A stretch of DNA of 64,000 bases from JBBRHQ01 sp963781345 (GTDB lineage: Bacteria; Actinomycetota; Thermoleophilia; Solirubrobacterales; 70-9): positions 310,001 to 374,000 of the forward strand of contig CAWAFQ010000005.1 of assembly GCA_963781345.1 (NCBI GenBank), in the 5' to 3' direction. The notes beneath the pieces were generated by a model. That model saw nothing but the letters and a program-made list of their open reading frames with translations, was not told the origin of the DNA and did no database searches. Shown piece by piece: positions 35,388-44,107 of the stretch (position 1 is the stretch's first letter; every line of letters begins with the position of its first letter). The position numbers and the translations under genes were made by a program.

Positions 35388-37682
35388 CTAGGACTTGGCC
35401 GCGCTGCCGGTCTTGCGTGCCCGCTTGCGGCGGCGGGTTCCGGGGTCGGGCGGGGCCTTGGGCGCCTTGCCTGTGGCGGCATCGGAGTCGGCGCTCTCGC
35501 CGTTGGCCTCGGCCTTCTCCTTCATCTCCTTCTTGGCCGCCCGGGCTGCCTCGCGCTCGGCCCGCTTCTCGCGCATCTCCACCATCGAGGGGCAGTCGTC
35601 GTTGAGGCAGAGCTTCCAGGGGCGGCCGCGAAAGCCCTTCACCGTCAGCCTCGGCATCTCACCGCAGATCGAGCAGTGGTCCTCGAGGCGCCAGAGCTCG
35701 TACCCCCGGCCGGGCAGCGGACCCGAGACCTTGCAGGAGTCGGGCGAGTCGGGCTCCTCCCGATTCCAGCCCTCGCAGCCGTACATCCGCTTGCCGCCCT
35801 TGAGCTCGATGATCCGCAGCCTGTTGGGCGAGCCGTCTTCGTGCGCGCGGCCCGCCTCCTCGCAGACCTTGCAGGGCCCGAGGAACTTGTCCTCGTCCAT
35901 TCCGGCCCAGACGACCTTGGCCAGGTCCTCGCGTCTCTCCTCGATCTCGGTCGTCGTCTGGTGCAGGAGCTGGCGGCTGTCGCCGACGACGCCGTCCCTG
36001 GTCATCTCGCCGGCGGCGATCTGGTCCATCTCCGCCTCCAGCTTCGCCGTCATCTCCGGGGTCGCCATCTCCGGCACGTATTTCCTGAACGCCTCGTACA
36101 TCGCGATCCCGGTCTCCGAAGGGACCGGCGGGTTGCCGTAGACGTAGCCGCGGTCATAGAGCTTCTGGATGATGTCGGCGCGGGTGGCCTTGGTGCCGAG
36201 GCCCCGCTCCTCCATCAGCTCGACCAGCTTGCCCTGCGAGTAGCGCGAGGGTGGCTGCGTCTCCTTGTCCGCCATCCATGGCTCGCCGTCGAGCGCCAGC
36301 TCGTCGCCCTCGGAAAGCGGCGGAATCTCCTCGTCGGGGGAGCGGGCGTAGGTGTAGACACCGGCGTAGCCGGGCTCGACCACGACCGAGCCGCGGACGA
36401 AGTAGGTCTCAGAGCCGGCGGTGATGTCGGCCCGGGTGGACTCGGTGATCATCGGCGCCGAGAAGGTGGCGAGGAAGCGACGCACGACCAGCTCGTAGAC
36501 CCGGCGCTTGGGGCCCTCGAGGGCGTTCGGGTAGAGCGCCTGGGTCGGGTAGATCGGTGGGTGGTCGGTCGTCTCCTTCTTGCCCCGGGTCGGAGTCAGC
36601 TGCGGCGCATCGAGCAGCCCGGCGGCGGCGGAGAAGTCGGGTATCCGCACCAGCGAGGTGACCAGCTCGCGCACCGGCAGCGAGGGCGGGTAGACGGTGT
36701 TGTCGGTCCGCGGGTAGGAGATGAAGCCGTCCATGTAGAGGTCCTCGGCGATCCGCATCGCCGCGGCCGGGGTGATGCCGAGGCGGCTCGAAGCGTCTGT
36801 GGTGAAGGCCGTGGTGTTGAAGGGGGCCGGGGGCTTGCGAGTGTTGCGGCGCGAGGTGACCGATTTCACCCTGCCCGGGCTGGAAGTGCCGGCGACCGCG
36901 CCGTCGGCCCCGGCCTTCTCCCAGAACTTGTCGGTCTCGTGGTGCGCCTCGAAGGAGCCCTCGGGGCCGGAGAACTTGGCGAACACCTCCCAGTAGGGCT
37001 TGGCGACGTGGGCGCGGCGCTCCATCTCGCGCTCGACCAGGAGGCCGAGGGTCGGGCTCTGGACCCGGCCGACCGAGAGGAAGTTGGAGCCGAAGCGGCG
37101 GGTCGCCAGGGAGACGGCGCGGGTCAGGGTCGCGCCCCAGAGCAGGTCTATGTACTGGCGGGCGGCGCCGGCGTTGGCGAGCGGGTAGGAGAGCTCGTCG
37201 AGGTTGGAGAAGGCGCGCTCGATCTCCTCCTTGGTCAGGGCCGAGTAGCGGGCGCGCTTGATCCGCAGAGTGCCGGCGTCGGCCTCCTCCCGGGCGCCGA
37301 GACCGGGGTTGGCGTCGAGCATCTCCTCCAGGGCCTCGAGGCCGATCAGCTCGCCCTCGCGGTCGAAGTCGGTCGCGATGATCAGCTCGTCGGCCTCCTT
37401 GGCCACCTTCTTGATCGCCTTGACGACGTTCTTGTCGGTCGGCTCCTTGATCAGCTCGGCGTCGATCAGGTCGTGCAGGTCGGTCTCCTGCCAGTTCGAG
37501 TAGCCCTCGGGGAAGGCGGGGTTGAGCACGTGCCCCTTGAGGCCGATCGTGCGGTGCTCCCCGGCCGAATCCGACCAGGTGTAGTAGGGGACCTTGTAGG
37601 ACTTCTCCTCGGAGGGGCTGCCGCCGAGGATCTGGGCGATCTTCTTGGCGCTGTTGTTCTTCTCGGTGACTATCAGTCGCAT
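35388..37682 (-). CDS. topA: DNA topoisomerase I, archaeal-type
   Basis: A type IA topoisomerase of 764 residues that relaxes negative supercoils. The Toprim domain opens MRLIVTEKNNSAKKIAQILG, with ATDFDREGELIGLEAL. The active-site tyrosine lies in GFISYPRTDNTVYPPS. This YPRTDNTVYP form is that of archaeal TopA, unlike the YMRTDS form of ordinary bacterial TopA, and the N-terminus lacks the usual VVESPAKA. C-terminal Cys motifs (CKVCEEAG, CSICGEMP, CLNDDCP) suggest zinc ribbons, then a Lys/Arg-rich tail. It heads the topA-tmk-holB operon. Confidence 0.93.
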   Translation of the reverse strand: MRLIVTEKNNSAKKIAQILGGSPSEEKSYKVPYYTWSDSAGEHRTIGLKGHVLNPAFPEGYSNWQETDLHDLIDAELIKEPTDKNVVKAIKKVAKEADELIIATDFDREGELIGLEALEEMLDANPGLGAREEADAGTLRIKRARYSALTKEEIERAFSNLDELSYPLANAGAARQYIDLLWGATLTRAVSLATRRFGSNFLSVGRVQSPTLGLLVEREMERRAHVAKPYWEVFAKFSGPEGSFEAHHETDKFWEKAGADGAVAGTSSPGRVKSVTSRRNTRKPPAPFNTTAFTTDASSRLGITPAAAMRIAEDLYMDGFISYPRTDNTVYPPSLPVRELVTSLVRIPDFSAAAGLLDAPQLTPTRGKKETTDHPPIYPTQALYPNALEGPKRRVYELVVRRFLATFSAPMITESTRADITAGSETYFVRGSVVVEPGYAGVYTYARSPDEEIPPLSEGDELALDGEPWMADKETQPPSRYSQGKLVELMEERGLGTKATRADIIQKLYDRGYVYGNPPVPSETGIAMYEAFRKYVPEMATPEMTAKLEAEMDQIAAGEMTRDGVVGDSRQLLHQTTTEIEERREDLAKVVWAGMDEDKFLGPCKVCEEAGRAHEDGSPNRLRIIELKGGKRMYGCEGWNREEPDSPDSCKVSGPLPGRGYELWRLEDHCSICGEMPRLTVKGFRGRPWKLCLNDDCPSMVEMREKRAEREAARAAKKEMKEKAEANGESADSDAATGKAPKAPPDPGTRRRKRARKTGSAAKS

Positions 37683-37796
37683 GGGGCGGCGAGGGTAGCA
37701 GGGGCCAAACCCGGCCCCGGGAAGCGTGAAAGCTGCCCTGCGGGCACTTCAGGGTGGCCGACGAGCGATTGTGGACGTGCGTAGGATCGTCGCTCG

Positions 37797-38729
37797 ATGC
37801 GGACTCTGGTCACAGGCGGGGCGGGCTTCATCGGCTCGAATCTGGTCGACGAGCTGCTCTCCCGCGGCGACGAGGTGACGGTCATCGACGATCTCTCGAC
37901 CGGCCGCCGGGAGAACCTCGATGCGGCCCTGGAAGCCGGCGCCGAGCTGGTCGAAGGCGACATCCGCGACGCCGACTGCGTGGCGCCTCTGTTCGATCGG
38001 GTCAGGCCGGAGGCGGTCTTCCACCTGGCGGCCCAGATCGACGTCCGCAAGTCGGTCGCCGACCCGGCCTTCGACGCCTCGATCAACGTCGGCGGGACCG
38101 CCAACCTGCTCGAGGCCGCGCGCAACGCCGAGGCGCCCCGGTTCGTCTTCATCTCCACCGGAGGGGCGATCTACGGCGAGGGCGAGGGCAGGACGCTGCC
38201 CCTGCCCGAGGACACCGCGATCGAGCCGCTCTCCCCCTACGGCCAGAGCAAGTTCGCCGCCGAGGGCTACGTGGCCCTGTACGAGCGCCTCTACGACCTC
38301 TCCGGGGTCAGCCTGCGGCTCGGCAACGTCTACGGCCCGCGCCAGGACCCGCTGGGCGAGGCGGGCGTGATCGCCATCTTCTGCGGCCGCCTGCGCGCCG
38401 GCGAGCGCCCGATCGTCTTCGGCGACGGCCTTCAGACCCGCGACTACATATACGTGGGGGACATCGTCTCGGCCGCGCTGGCGGCGGCCGACAGCGACGT
38501 CACCGGATCCCTGAACATCGGCACCGGGGTCGAGACCACGGTGCTCGACCTGGTCGAGGGACTACGCGACCTCAGCGGCGAGAGCGGATTCGAGGCGCAG
38601 CTCGCCCCTGCCCGCCGCGGCGAGGTGCAGCGGATCTCGATCGACCCTTCCCGCGCCGCCGAGGCATTCGGCTGGACCCCGCGGATCGGCCTCGAGGAGG
38701 GCCTGCGCCTGACCCTCGACTCGCTCTAG
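37797..38729 (+). CDS. NAD-dependent sugar epimerase/dehydratase, GalE-like
   Basis: A 310-residue extended SDR similar to UDP-glucose 4-epimerases. The NAD motif is LVTGGAGFIGSNLVDELLSR, followed by VIDDLSTGRRENLDAA, FHLAAQIDVRKSVADP, the catalytic Ser in VFISTGGAIYGEG, and YGQSKFAAEGYV (YxxxK). VSLRLGNVYGPRQDP is the substrate-binding segment. TAGGAT lies nine bases before the ATG, giving a nearly leaderless start. The exact substrate cannot be read from sequence. Confidence 0.9.
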   Translation: MRTLVTGGAGFIGSNLVDELLSRGDEVTVIDDLSTGRRENLDAALEAGAELVEGDIRDADCVAPLFDRVRPEAVFHLAAQIDVRKSVADPAFDASINVGGTANLLEAARNAEAPRFVFISTGGAIYGEGEGRTLPLPEDTAIEPLSPYGQSKFAAEGYVALYERLYDLSGVSLRLGNVYGPRQDPLGEAGVIAIFCGRLRAGERPIVFGDGLQTRDYIYVGDIVSAALAAADSDVTGSLNIGTGVETTVLDLVEGLRDLSGESGFEAQLAPARRGEVQRISIDPSRAAEAFGWTPRIGLEEGLRLTLDSL

Positions 38730-38831
38730 CCGCCCCCGCGGCGCGCGCCACGCCGATGGGTGGTGACGACCAAACGACGGACGCGCTCCAACCGTCGCGA
38801 TCAGAGCCCGTCCTCACTAACCTTCCGCACG

Positions 38832-39582
38832 ATGCCCGCCCAGGCCTATGCCGGCAAGCCCTGCGTGTGCCAGTTCCGCAAGGGGATCTGCGACCAGTCA
38901 TGCGTGCGGGACATGCTCGAGACCCCCTTCTACATCGCCTGCCTGAAGCTGAGCGGGCGTCGCTGCCTGGTCGTCGGCGCCGGCGAGATCGGCCTCGAGA
39001 AGGTCGAGGGACTGCTCGCCTGCGACGCCGACGTCACCGTGATCGCACCCAACGCCCACCGGGCGATCGCCGAGCTCGCCGAGGAGGGCTCGATCCACTG
39101 GGAGCGCGCGGCCCTACGCCGGCGAGGCCGACCTCGAGGGCGCCTTCATGGTGATCGCGGCGACCGACCAGAGCGAGGTCAACATCGACGTCTTCGACGA
39201 CGCCGAGCGCCGGGCGATGCTGGTCAACGTCGTCGACGTACCGCCGCTGTGCAACTTCATCCTCCCCGCGATCGTCCGCAGCGGTCCGCTGGCGATCGCG
39301 ATCTCGACCGCGGGGGCCTCGCCGGCGCTGGCGAAGCGGATGAAGCGGGAGATCGCGGAGATGTTCGGCGAGCCCTACGCCCGCCTCGCCGTGATCCTCA
39401 ACGAAGCCCGCGGCTGGGCCAAGGGAACGCTGCCGACCTACCAGGACCGCAAGCAGTTCTTCGAGGAGATCGTCAACGGCGATCCCGACCCGGTGACGCT
39501 GGTCCGCGGCGGCCGCGAGCCGGAGCTGCTGGAGCTGATCGAGGCCGCCAAGGAGCGGCACTCGGCCGCGCTGGCAGGCTGA
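38832..39582 (+). pseudogene. Siroheme synthase N-terminal domain-like (precorrin-2 dehydrogenase), frameshifted
   Basis: A protein of ~250 residues resembling precorrin-2 dehydrogenase/sirohydrochlorin ferrochelatase (CysG N-terminal part). FYIACLKLSGRRCLVVGAGE with IGLEKVEGLL is the NAD site. The rest (FMVIAATDQSEVNIDVFDDA, NVVDVPPLCNFILPAIV, ISTAGASPALAKRMK) is in another frame. An extra G near 39,107 breaks it. The N-terminal ~28 residues contain four Cys (CVCQFRKGICDQSC), unusual for the family; start at ATG 38832, or possibly the in-frame ATG of MLETPFY near 38,910. Confidence 0.8.
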
Positions 39583-39627
39583 ATCGCGAGACGGGTCCCG
39601 AACGCTGCCGGCCCGGGCCGGTATCGC

Positions 39628-40503
39628 TCAGGCGGCAGGGAGGGCGTAGAGCGCGATCGTGGTGAAGTGGATCGCGGCGGCGGCGATCACGAACAGGTGG
39701 AAGACCTCGTGATAGCCGAAAACGGCGGGGTTGGGGTCGGGGCGCTGGGTCGCATAGATGACCGCGCCGGCCGTGTAGAGGGCGCCGCCGGTGGCCAGCA
39801 GCAGGGCGCCGGTGAGGCCCATCGCGCTCAGCAGGGAGGGGAAGGCGGCGACAGCGACCCAGCCGAGCGCGAGGTAGACGAGGGCGTGGACCCACTTCGG
39901 CGACTCGATCCAGACCATCTCCATGATCGCCCCGGCGAGGGCGCCGACCCAGACCACGGCGAGGATCGCGTACGCAAGGGGGCCGTGGAGGACCAGCAGC
40001 GCGAACGGGGTGTAGGTGCCGGCGATCAGCAGGAAGATCATCGAGTGGTCGAGGCGGCGCATCCAGCGCCGGGCGCTGGGCCGCTTCCAGTTGACCCGGT
40101 GATAGAGGGCGCTCGTCCCGAACAGGGCCGAGAGGCTGACGGCGTAGATCGCCACCGCCAGCGTCGCCCTCGGCGTCTTCGCGTAGAGGATCAGGGCCGC
40201 GCCCAGCCCCAGCGAGACGAAGAAGGCCCACTCGTGCGAGACGCCCCGCAGCCGCGGCTTGACCGCGGCAATCGCCTCGGCGGCGACGTCCTTGGCGGCC
40301 ACCGCGCCCTCGACCGCGGCCTCGCGGGCGGCGATTGCGCGCTCGCCCATCGCCTCGCGGGCGTCGCCCATGGCTTCGCGGGCGGCCCCGGCGCGTTCCG
40401 ATGCCGCCTCGCGGGCGGCCCCGGCGCGCTCCGAGGCCGCTTCGCGGGCGGCGCTGATGCGCTCGCCGGCGCGCTCGGCGCCCCGCTTGAAGTCGTCGAC
40501 CAT
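39628..40503 (-). CDS. Hemolysin III (PAQR) family membrane protein with an 11-residue-repeat N-terminal extension
   Basis: The C-terminal ~210 residues are a seven-helix hemolysin III/PAQR protein (SLSALFGTSALYHRVNWKRP, RRLDHSMIFLLIAGTYTPFA, FGYHEVFHLFVIAAAAIHF), with the conserved metal-ligand His and Asp residues. The N-terminal ~80 residues are an Ala/Arg/Glu-rich amphipathic helix with repeats of 11 residues such as ASERAGAAREA, not part of the family. I start at ATG 40503 (MVDDFKRG). The role of the extension is unknown. Confidence 0.88.
   Translation of the reverse strand: MVDDFKRGAERAGERISAAREAASERAGAAREAASERAGAAREAMGDAREAMGERAIAAREAAVEGAVAAKDVAAEAIAAVKPRLRGVSHEWAFFVSLGLGAALILYAKTPRATLAVAIYAVSLSALFGTSALYHRVNWKRPSARRWMRRLDHSMIFLLIAGTYTPFALLVLHGPLAYAILAVVWVGALAGAIMEMVWIESPKWVHALVYLALGWVAVAAFPSLLSAMGLTGALLLATGGALYTAGAVIYATQRPDPNPAVFGYHEVFHLFVIAAAAIHFTTIALYALPAA
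40376..40441 (-). repeat. Two tandem 33-bp repeats coding for ASERAGAAREA units
   Basis: 40376-40408 and 40409-40441 are near-identical 33-base units (about four differences) inside the hemolysin III gene, with diverged units on both sides. Each encodes one 11-residue amphipathic helical turn set. Confidence 0.8.
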
Positions 40504-40551
40504 GGCGGTAAAGACTACATAGCCCAAATCGCGGGATGTTTTCCGCCTGCA

Positions 40552-40603
40552 ACCGCTATATGTGGGTGTCGAGGCAGGATTCCTGCCCTATCCCTAGTAG
40601 AAT
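40552..40603 (+). promoter_or_regulatory. nrdR promoter with NrdR-box-like site and palindrome
   Basis: ACCGCTATATGTGGGT (40552-40567) is an imperfect palindrome around ATAT that resembles NrdR boxes. GGCAGGA-T-TCCTGCC (40573-40587) is a perfect 7+1+7 palindrome. TAGAAT (40598-40603) is a -10 exactly seven bases before the nrdR GTG, implying a leaderless message. No B12 box of a cobalamin riboswitch is present. Confidence 0.45.
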
Positions 40604-40610
40604 TAAGCGT

Positions 40611-41150
40611 GTGCGTTGCCCCAGTTGCACGTTCGAGGAGAGCAAGGTCAAGGAGAGCCGCAGAGCTGAGGAGGGAGCATCGGTGCGCCGGCGCCGCGAG
40701 TGCTCGAGCTGCGGCCATCGCTTCACCACTTATGAGCGCTACCAGCGCGGCCCCCTCTACGTCCGCAAGCGGGGCGGTGAGCGCCAGCCCTTCGACCGCG
40801 CCAAGCTGCGCGGGGGGCTGGCGCGCGCGGCCCACAAGCGCCCCGTCGGCGGGGCCGAGGTCGACGCCCTGGTCGAGCGGATCGAGGTCGAGGTCGAGCG
40901 CGCCGGGGGCGAGCTGGAGGCGGCGCGGATCGGCGAGATGTGCCTCGAGGGCCTGCGCCGGATCGACCGCGTCTCCTACCTTCAGTTCGCCGCCGTCTAC
41001 AAGCAGCTCGACGTCGAGCAGGTGCAGGCGGAGCTTGCGCAGCTCGACTCCGAGCCGGGCCCGGACACCGGGTCGCCGTCCGAGAATTCCCCGCTCGTTG
41101 CGCCGATCGCCGCCGCCGGTTCCATCCGACTCGAGAGCGATCCTGGGTAA
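40611..41150 (+). CDS. nrdR: Transcriptional repressor NrdR
   Basis: A 179-residue repressor of ribonucleotide reductase genes. The zinc ribbon is MRCPSCTFEESKVKESR with CSSCGHRFTTYERYQ, followed by an ATP-cone domain (YVRKRGGERQPFDRAKLRGG) that senses ATP/dATP. The C-terminal ~30 residues exceed the usual ~150-residue length. The start is GTG at 40611, inside a longer open frame. nrdJ follows after 35 bases. Confidence 0.95.
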   Translation: MRCPSCTFEESKVKESRRAEEGASVRRRRECSSCGHRFTTYERYQRGPLYVRKRGGERQPFDRAKLRGGLARAAHKRPVGGAEVDALVERIEVEVERAGGELEAARIGEMCLEGLRRIDRVSYLQFAAVYKQLDVEQVQAELAQLDSEPGPDTGSPSENSPLVAPIAAAGSIRLESDPG

Positions 41151-41185
41151 TTACCCCCTGAAGCCTGCTGAGAGGAGAGAAGTAG

Positions 41186-43999
41186 ATGCCGAGGACCGCT
41201 GAGAGCACCACCGCTACGACCCGCCGGGGGATCGCGGTCGAGCGACGATTCAGCTCTCCCGGAGTGCACCCGTTCGATCAGGTCGAGTGGGAGATCCGCG
41301 ACGCGGTCATCGGCGATCCCGAGGATCCCGCCTTCGAGCAGCGGGGGGTCGAGTTCCCCAAGAGCTGGTCGCAGAACGCGACCAACATCGTCGCCCAGAA
41401 GTACTTCCGCGGCAAGCTCGGCTCTGAGCAGCGCGAGTCCTCGGTCAAGCAGATGATCGGCCGCGTCGCCGGCACGATCGCCGGCTGGGGCCGCGAGGGC
41501 GGCTACTTCGCCACCCCCGAGGACGCCGACACCTTCGAGATGGAGCTGACCGCGATCCTGCTCAACCAGAAGGCCGCCTTCAACTCGCCGGTCTGGTTCA
41601 ACGTCGGCTTCGAGGAGACGCCGCAGTGCTCGGCCTGCTTCATCCTCAGCGTCGACGACACGATCGAGTCGATCCTCGACTGGAACACCAAGGAAGGGAT
41701 GATCTTCCGCGGCGGGTCGGGGTCGGGGATCAACCTCTCCAACATCCGCGGCTCGGTCGAACACCTATCCAAGGGCGGTCTCGCCTCGGGCCCGGTCAGC
41801 TTCATGCGCGGTGCCGACGCCTGGGCCGGCACGATCAAGTCCGGCGGCAAGACCCGCCGCGCGGCGAAGATGGTCGTGCTCGACGTCGACCACCCCGACA
41901 TCGAGGACTTCGTCTGGTGCAAGGCGCGCGAGGAGGAGAAGGCCGCCGCCCTGCGCGACGCCGGCTTCGACATGTCGATCGACGGCGAGGGCTTCACCTC
42001 GATCCAGTACCAGAACGCCAACAACTCGGTCCGGGTTACCGACCGGTTCATGCAGGCCGTGGCCGACGGCGACGACTGGGATCTGATCGCCCGGGTCGGC
42101 GGCAAGCCGACGAAGACGCTCGACGCGCGCGACCTGATGAACCAGATCGCCGAGGCCGCCTGGCGCTGCGCCGACCCCGGCGTCCAGTACGACACCACCA
42201 TCAACCGCTGGCACACCTGCCCCGAGTCGGGGCGGATCAACGCCTCGAACCCGTGCAGCGAGTACATGCACGTGGACGACTCGGCCTGCAACCTGGCCTC
42301 GCTCAACCTGATGAAGTTCCGTCGCGAGGACGGCACCTTCGAGGTCGAGGAGTTCGAGCACGCGGTCGACATCGTCTTCCTCGCGCAGGAGATCATCGTC
42401 GGCTTCTCCAGCTACCCGACGGAGGGGATCGGCGCCAACGCCGTCGCCTTCCGCCAGCTTGGCCTCGGCTACGCCAACCTCGGCGCCCTGCTGATGTCCG
42501 ACGGTCTGCCCTACGACTCCGACGAGGGCCGGGCGGTGGCGGCCGCGATCACGGCGCTGATGACCGGGCGCGCCTACCGCGAGTCGGCGCAGATCTCCGC
42601 CGAGGCGACCGGGCCCTATGACGCCTACGAGAAGAACCGCGAGCCCCACAACGCGGTGATGAGGATGCACCGAGATGCCTCCTACGAGCTCGACGACGAG
42701 CTGGTCGAGGAGGGCCTGCTGGCGGCGGCGCGGCGCGCCTGGGACGAGGCGGTAGAGCTCGGCGAGGCCCACGGCTACCGCAACGCCCAGGCGACGGTGC
42801 TGGCGCCGACCGGGACGATCAGCTTCCTCATGGACTGCGACACGACCGGGATCGAGCCCGACTTCTCCCTGGTCAAGTTCAAGGAGCTGGTCGGTGGCGG
42901 CAAGATGACGATCGTCAACCGCTCGGTGCCGCTGGCGCTGCGCACGCTCGGCTACGACCAGCCGCAGATCGAGCAGATCGACGCCCACGTCGCCGAGAAC
43001 GCGACCATCATCGGCGCCCCCGGGCTGAAGCAAGAGCACTTGGCGGTATTCGACGTAGCGGTTGGCGAGCGGGCGATCTCACACACCGGCCACATCGACA
43101 TGATGGCGGCGACCCAGCCGTTCATTTCGGGGGCGATTTCGAAGACCGTCAACCTGCCCGAGTCGGCCACCGTCGCCGACATCGCCGACGCCTACACCCG
43201 CGGCTGGAATGGCGGGTTGAAGGCGCTGGCGATCTACCGAGACGGCTCGAAGACAGCGCAGGCGCTGCGCACCGACGCCCAGGAGAAGAAGCCCGAGGCT
43301 GAGGCTGAGCCGGTCGGCCCGGTGCGGCGGAAGATGCCGCGTGAGCGCGAGTCGATCACCCACAAGTTCTCTCTCGGCGGCCACGAGGGCTACATCACCG
43401 CCGGCAAGTACGAGGACGGCACCGTCGGCGAGATCTTCCTCACCGATATCGGCAAGGAGGGCTCGACCCTGCGGGGGATGATGAACGCCTACGCCACCGC
43501 GATCTCGATCGGGCTCCAGTACGGCGTCCCGCTCGAGGTCTTCGTGAAGAAGTTCAGCTACATGCGCTTCGACCCCGAGGGAATCACCCAAAACCCGGAG
43601 ATCCCCTTCGCCAAGTCGATGCCCGACTACATCATGCGCTGGCTCGCCAGCCGCTTCATCGACGACCTCGACGAGCTCGAGGACCTCGGCATCCTCACCC
43701 CCGAGGTGCGGGCCCGCAAGGAGGCCGACCTGGCCGCCGCCGAGACCGGAAACGGCAACGGAACAAACGGTCAGGGCCACGAGCACTCCAGCGGCGGCAG
43801 CGGCAACGGAGAGGCCAAGGCCAAGCCGGGCGAGTCGGTGCCCGCAGCCGCGGCCCTCACCGACACCCCGCCGGTGATCCCGGCGAAGCTCTCGGGCCAG
43901 GACCTGGGTCCCGCCTGCGAGCAGTGCGGCGGGATGATGCAGCGCACCGGCTCCTGCTACACCTGCCCCAGCTGCGGCAACAACACCGGCTGCGGCTGA
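41186..43999 (+). CDS. nrdJ: Vitamin B12-dependent (class II) ribonucleoside-diphosphate reductase
   Basis: A 937-residue adenosylcobalamin-dependent ribonucleotide reductase that makes deoxyribonucleotides with or without oxygen. Visible are FNSPVWFNVGFEETPQCSAC (first redox Cys), FRGGSGSGINLSNIRGSVE, the radical-site NASNPCSEYMH with Asn, Cys and Glu, and DSACNLASLNL. APTGTISFLMDCDTTGIEPD is also present, and the C-terminal redox Cys cluster reads CEQCGGMMQRTGSCYTCPSC. A Gly/Asn-rich linker precedes that cluster. GGAGAG lies before ATG 41186. It forms an operon with nrdR. Confidence 0.97.
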   Translation: MPRTAESTTATTRRGIAVERRFSSPGVHPFDQVEWEIRDAVIGDPEDPAFEQRGVEFPKSWSQNATNIVAQKYFRGKLGSEQRESSVKQMIGRVAGTIAGWGREGGYFATPEDADTFEMELTAILLNQKAAFNSPVWFNVGFEETPQCSACFILSVDDTIESILDWNTKEGMIFRGGSGSGINLSNIRGSVEHLSKGGLASGPVSFMRGADAWAGTIKSGGKTRRAAKMVVLDVDHPDIEDFVWCKAREEEKAAALRDAGFDMSIDGEGFTSIQYQNANNSVRVTDRFMQAVADGDDWDLIARVGGKPTKTLDARDLMNQIAEAAWRCADPGVQYDTTINRWHTCPESGRINASNPCSEYMHVDDSACNLASLNLMKFRREDGTFEVEEFEHAVDIVFLAQEIIVGFSSYPTEGIGANAVAFRQLGLGYANLGALLMSDGLPYDSDEGRAVAAAITALMTGRAYRESAQISAEATGPYDAYEKNREPHNAVMRMHRDASYELDDELVEEGLLAAARRAWDEAVELGEAHGYRNAQATVLAPTGTISFLMDCDTTGIEPDFSLVKFKELVGGGKMTIVNRSVPLALRTLGYDQPQIEQIDAHVAENATIIGAPGLKQEHLAVFDVAVGERAISHTGHIDMMAATQPFISGAISKTVNLPESATVADIADAYTRGWNGGLKALAIYRDGSKTAQALRTDAQEKKPEAEAEPVGPVRRKMPRERESITHKFSLGGHEGYITAGKYEDGTVGEIFLTDIGKEGSTLRGMMNAYATAISIGLQYGVPLEVFVKKFSYMRFDPEGITQNPEIPFAKSMPDYIMRWLASRFIDDLDELEDLGILTPEVRARKEADLAAAETGNGNGTNGQGHEHSSGGSGNGEAKAKPGESVPAAAALTDTPPVIPAKLSGQDLGPACEQCGGMMQRTGSCYTCPSCGNNTGCG

Positions 44000-44006
44000 G
44001 TCGAGC

Positions 44007-44036
44007 ACGGGTTTCCCGTCGATACCCGATAGCGGG
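44007..44036 (+). terminator. Pair of small hairpins after nrdJ
   Basis: ACGGG-TTT-CCCGT (44007-44019) and CCCG-ATAG-CGGG (44025-44036) follow the nrdJ stop. The second is followed only by AATT, so a Rho-independent function is doubtful. Confidence 0.3.
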
Positions 44037-44038
44037 AA

Positions 44039-44067
44039 TTGACGCGGAAGCGCCGCCCTGTGAGAAT
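44039..44067 (+). promoter_or_regulatory. Promoter of the triplicated Cys-repeat protein gene
   Basis: TTGACG (44039-44044), a 17-base spacer and GAGAAT (44062-44067) form a good sigma-70 promoter. Just downstream TGACA-N6-TGTCA (44071-44086) is a perfect short inverted repeat in the untranslated leader, a possible operator. Confidence 0.5.
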
Positions 44068-44107
44068 CGTTGACAGCTTGATGTCAGCCGGCAAGGGGAG
44101 GGAACCG

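Noticed and set aside
40504..40610. A cobalamin riboswitch controlling nrdR-nrdJ
   Set aside because: The B12 box and conserved core are absent and the gap is too short for the element.
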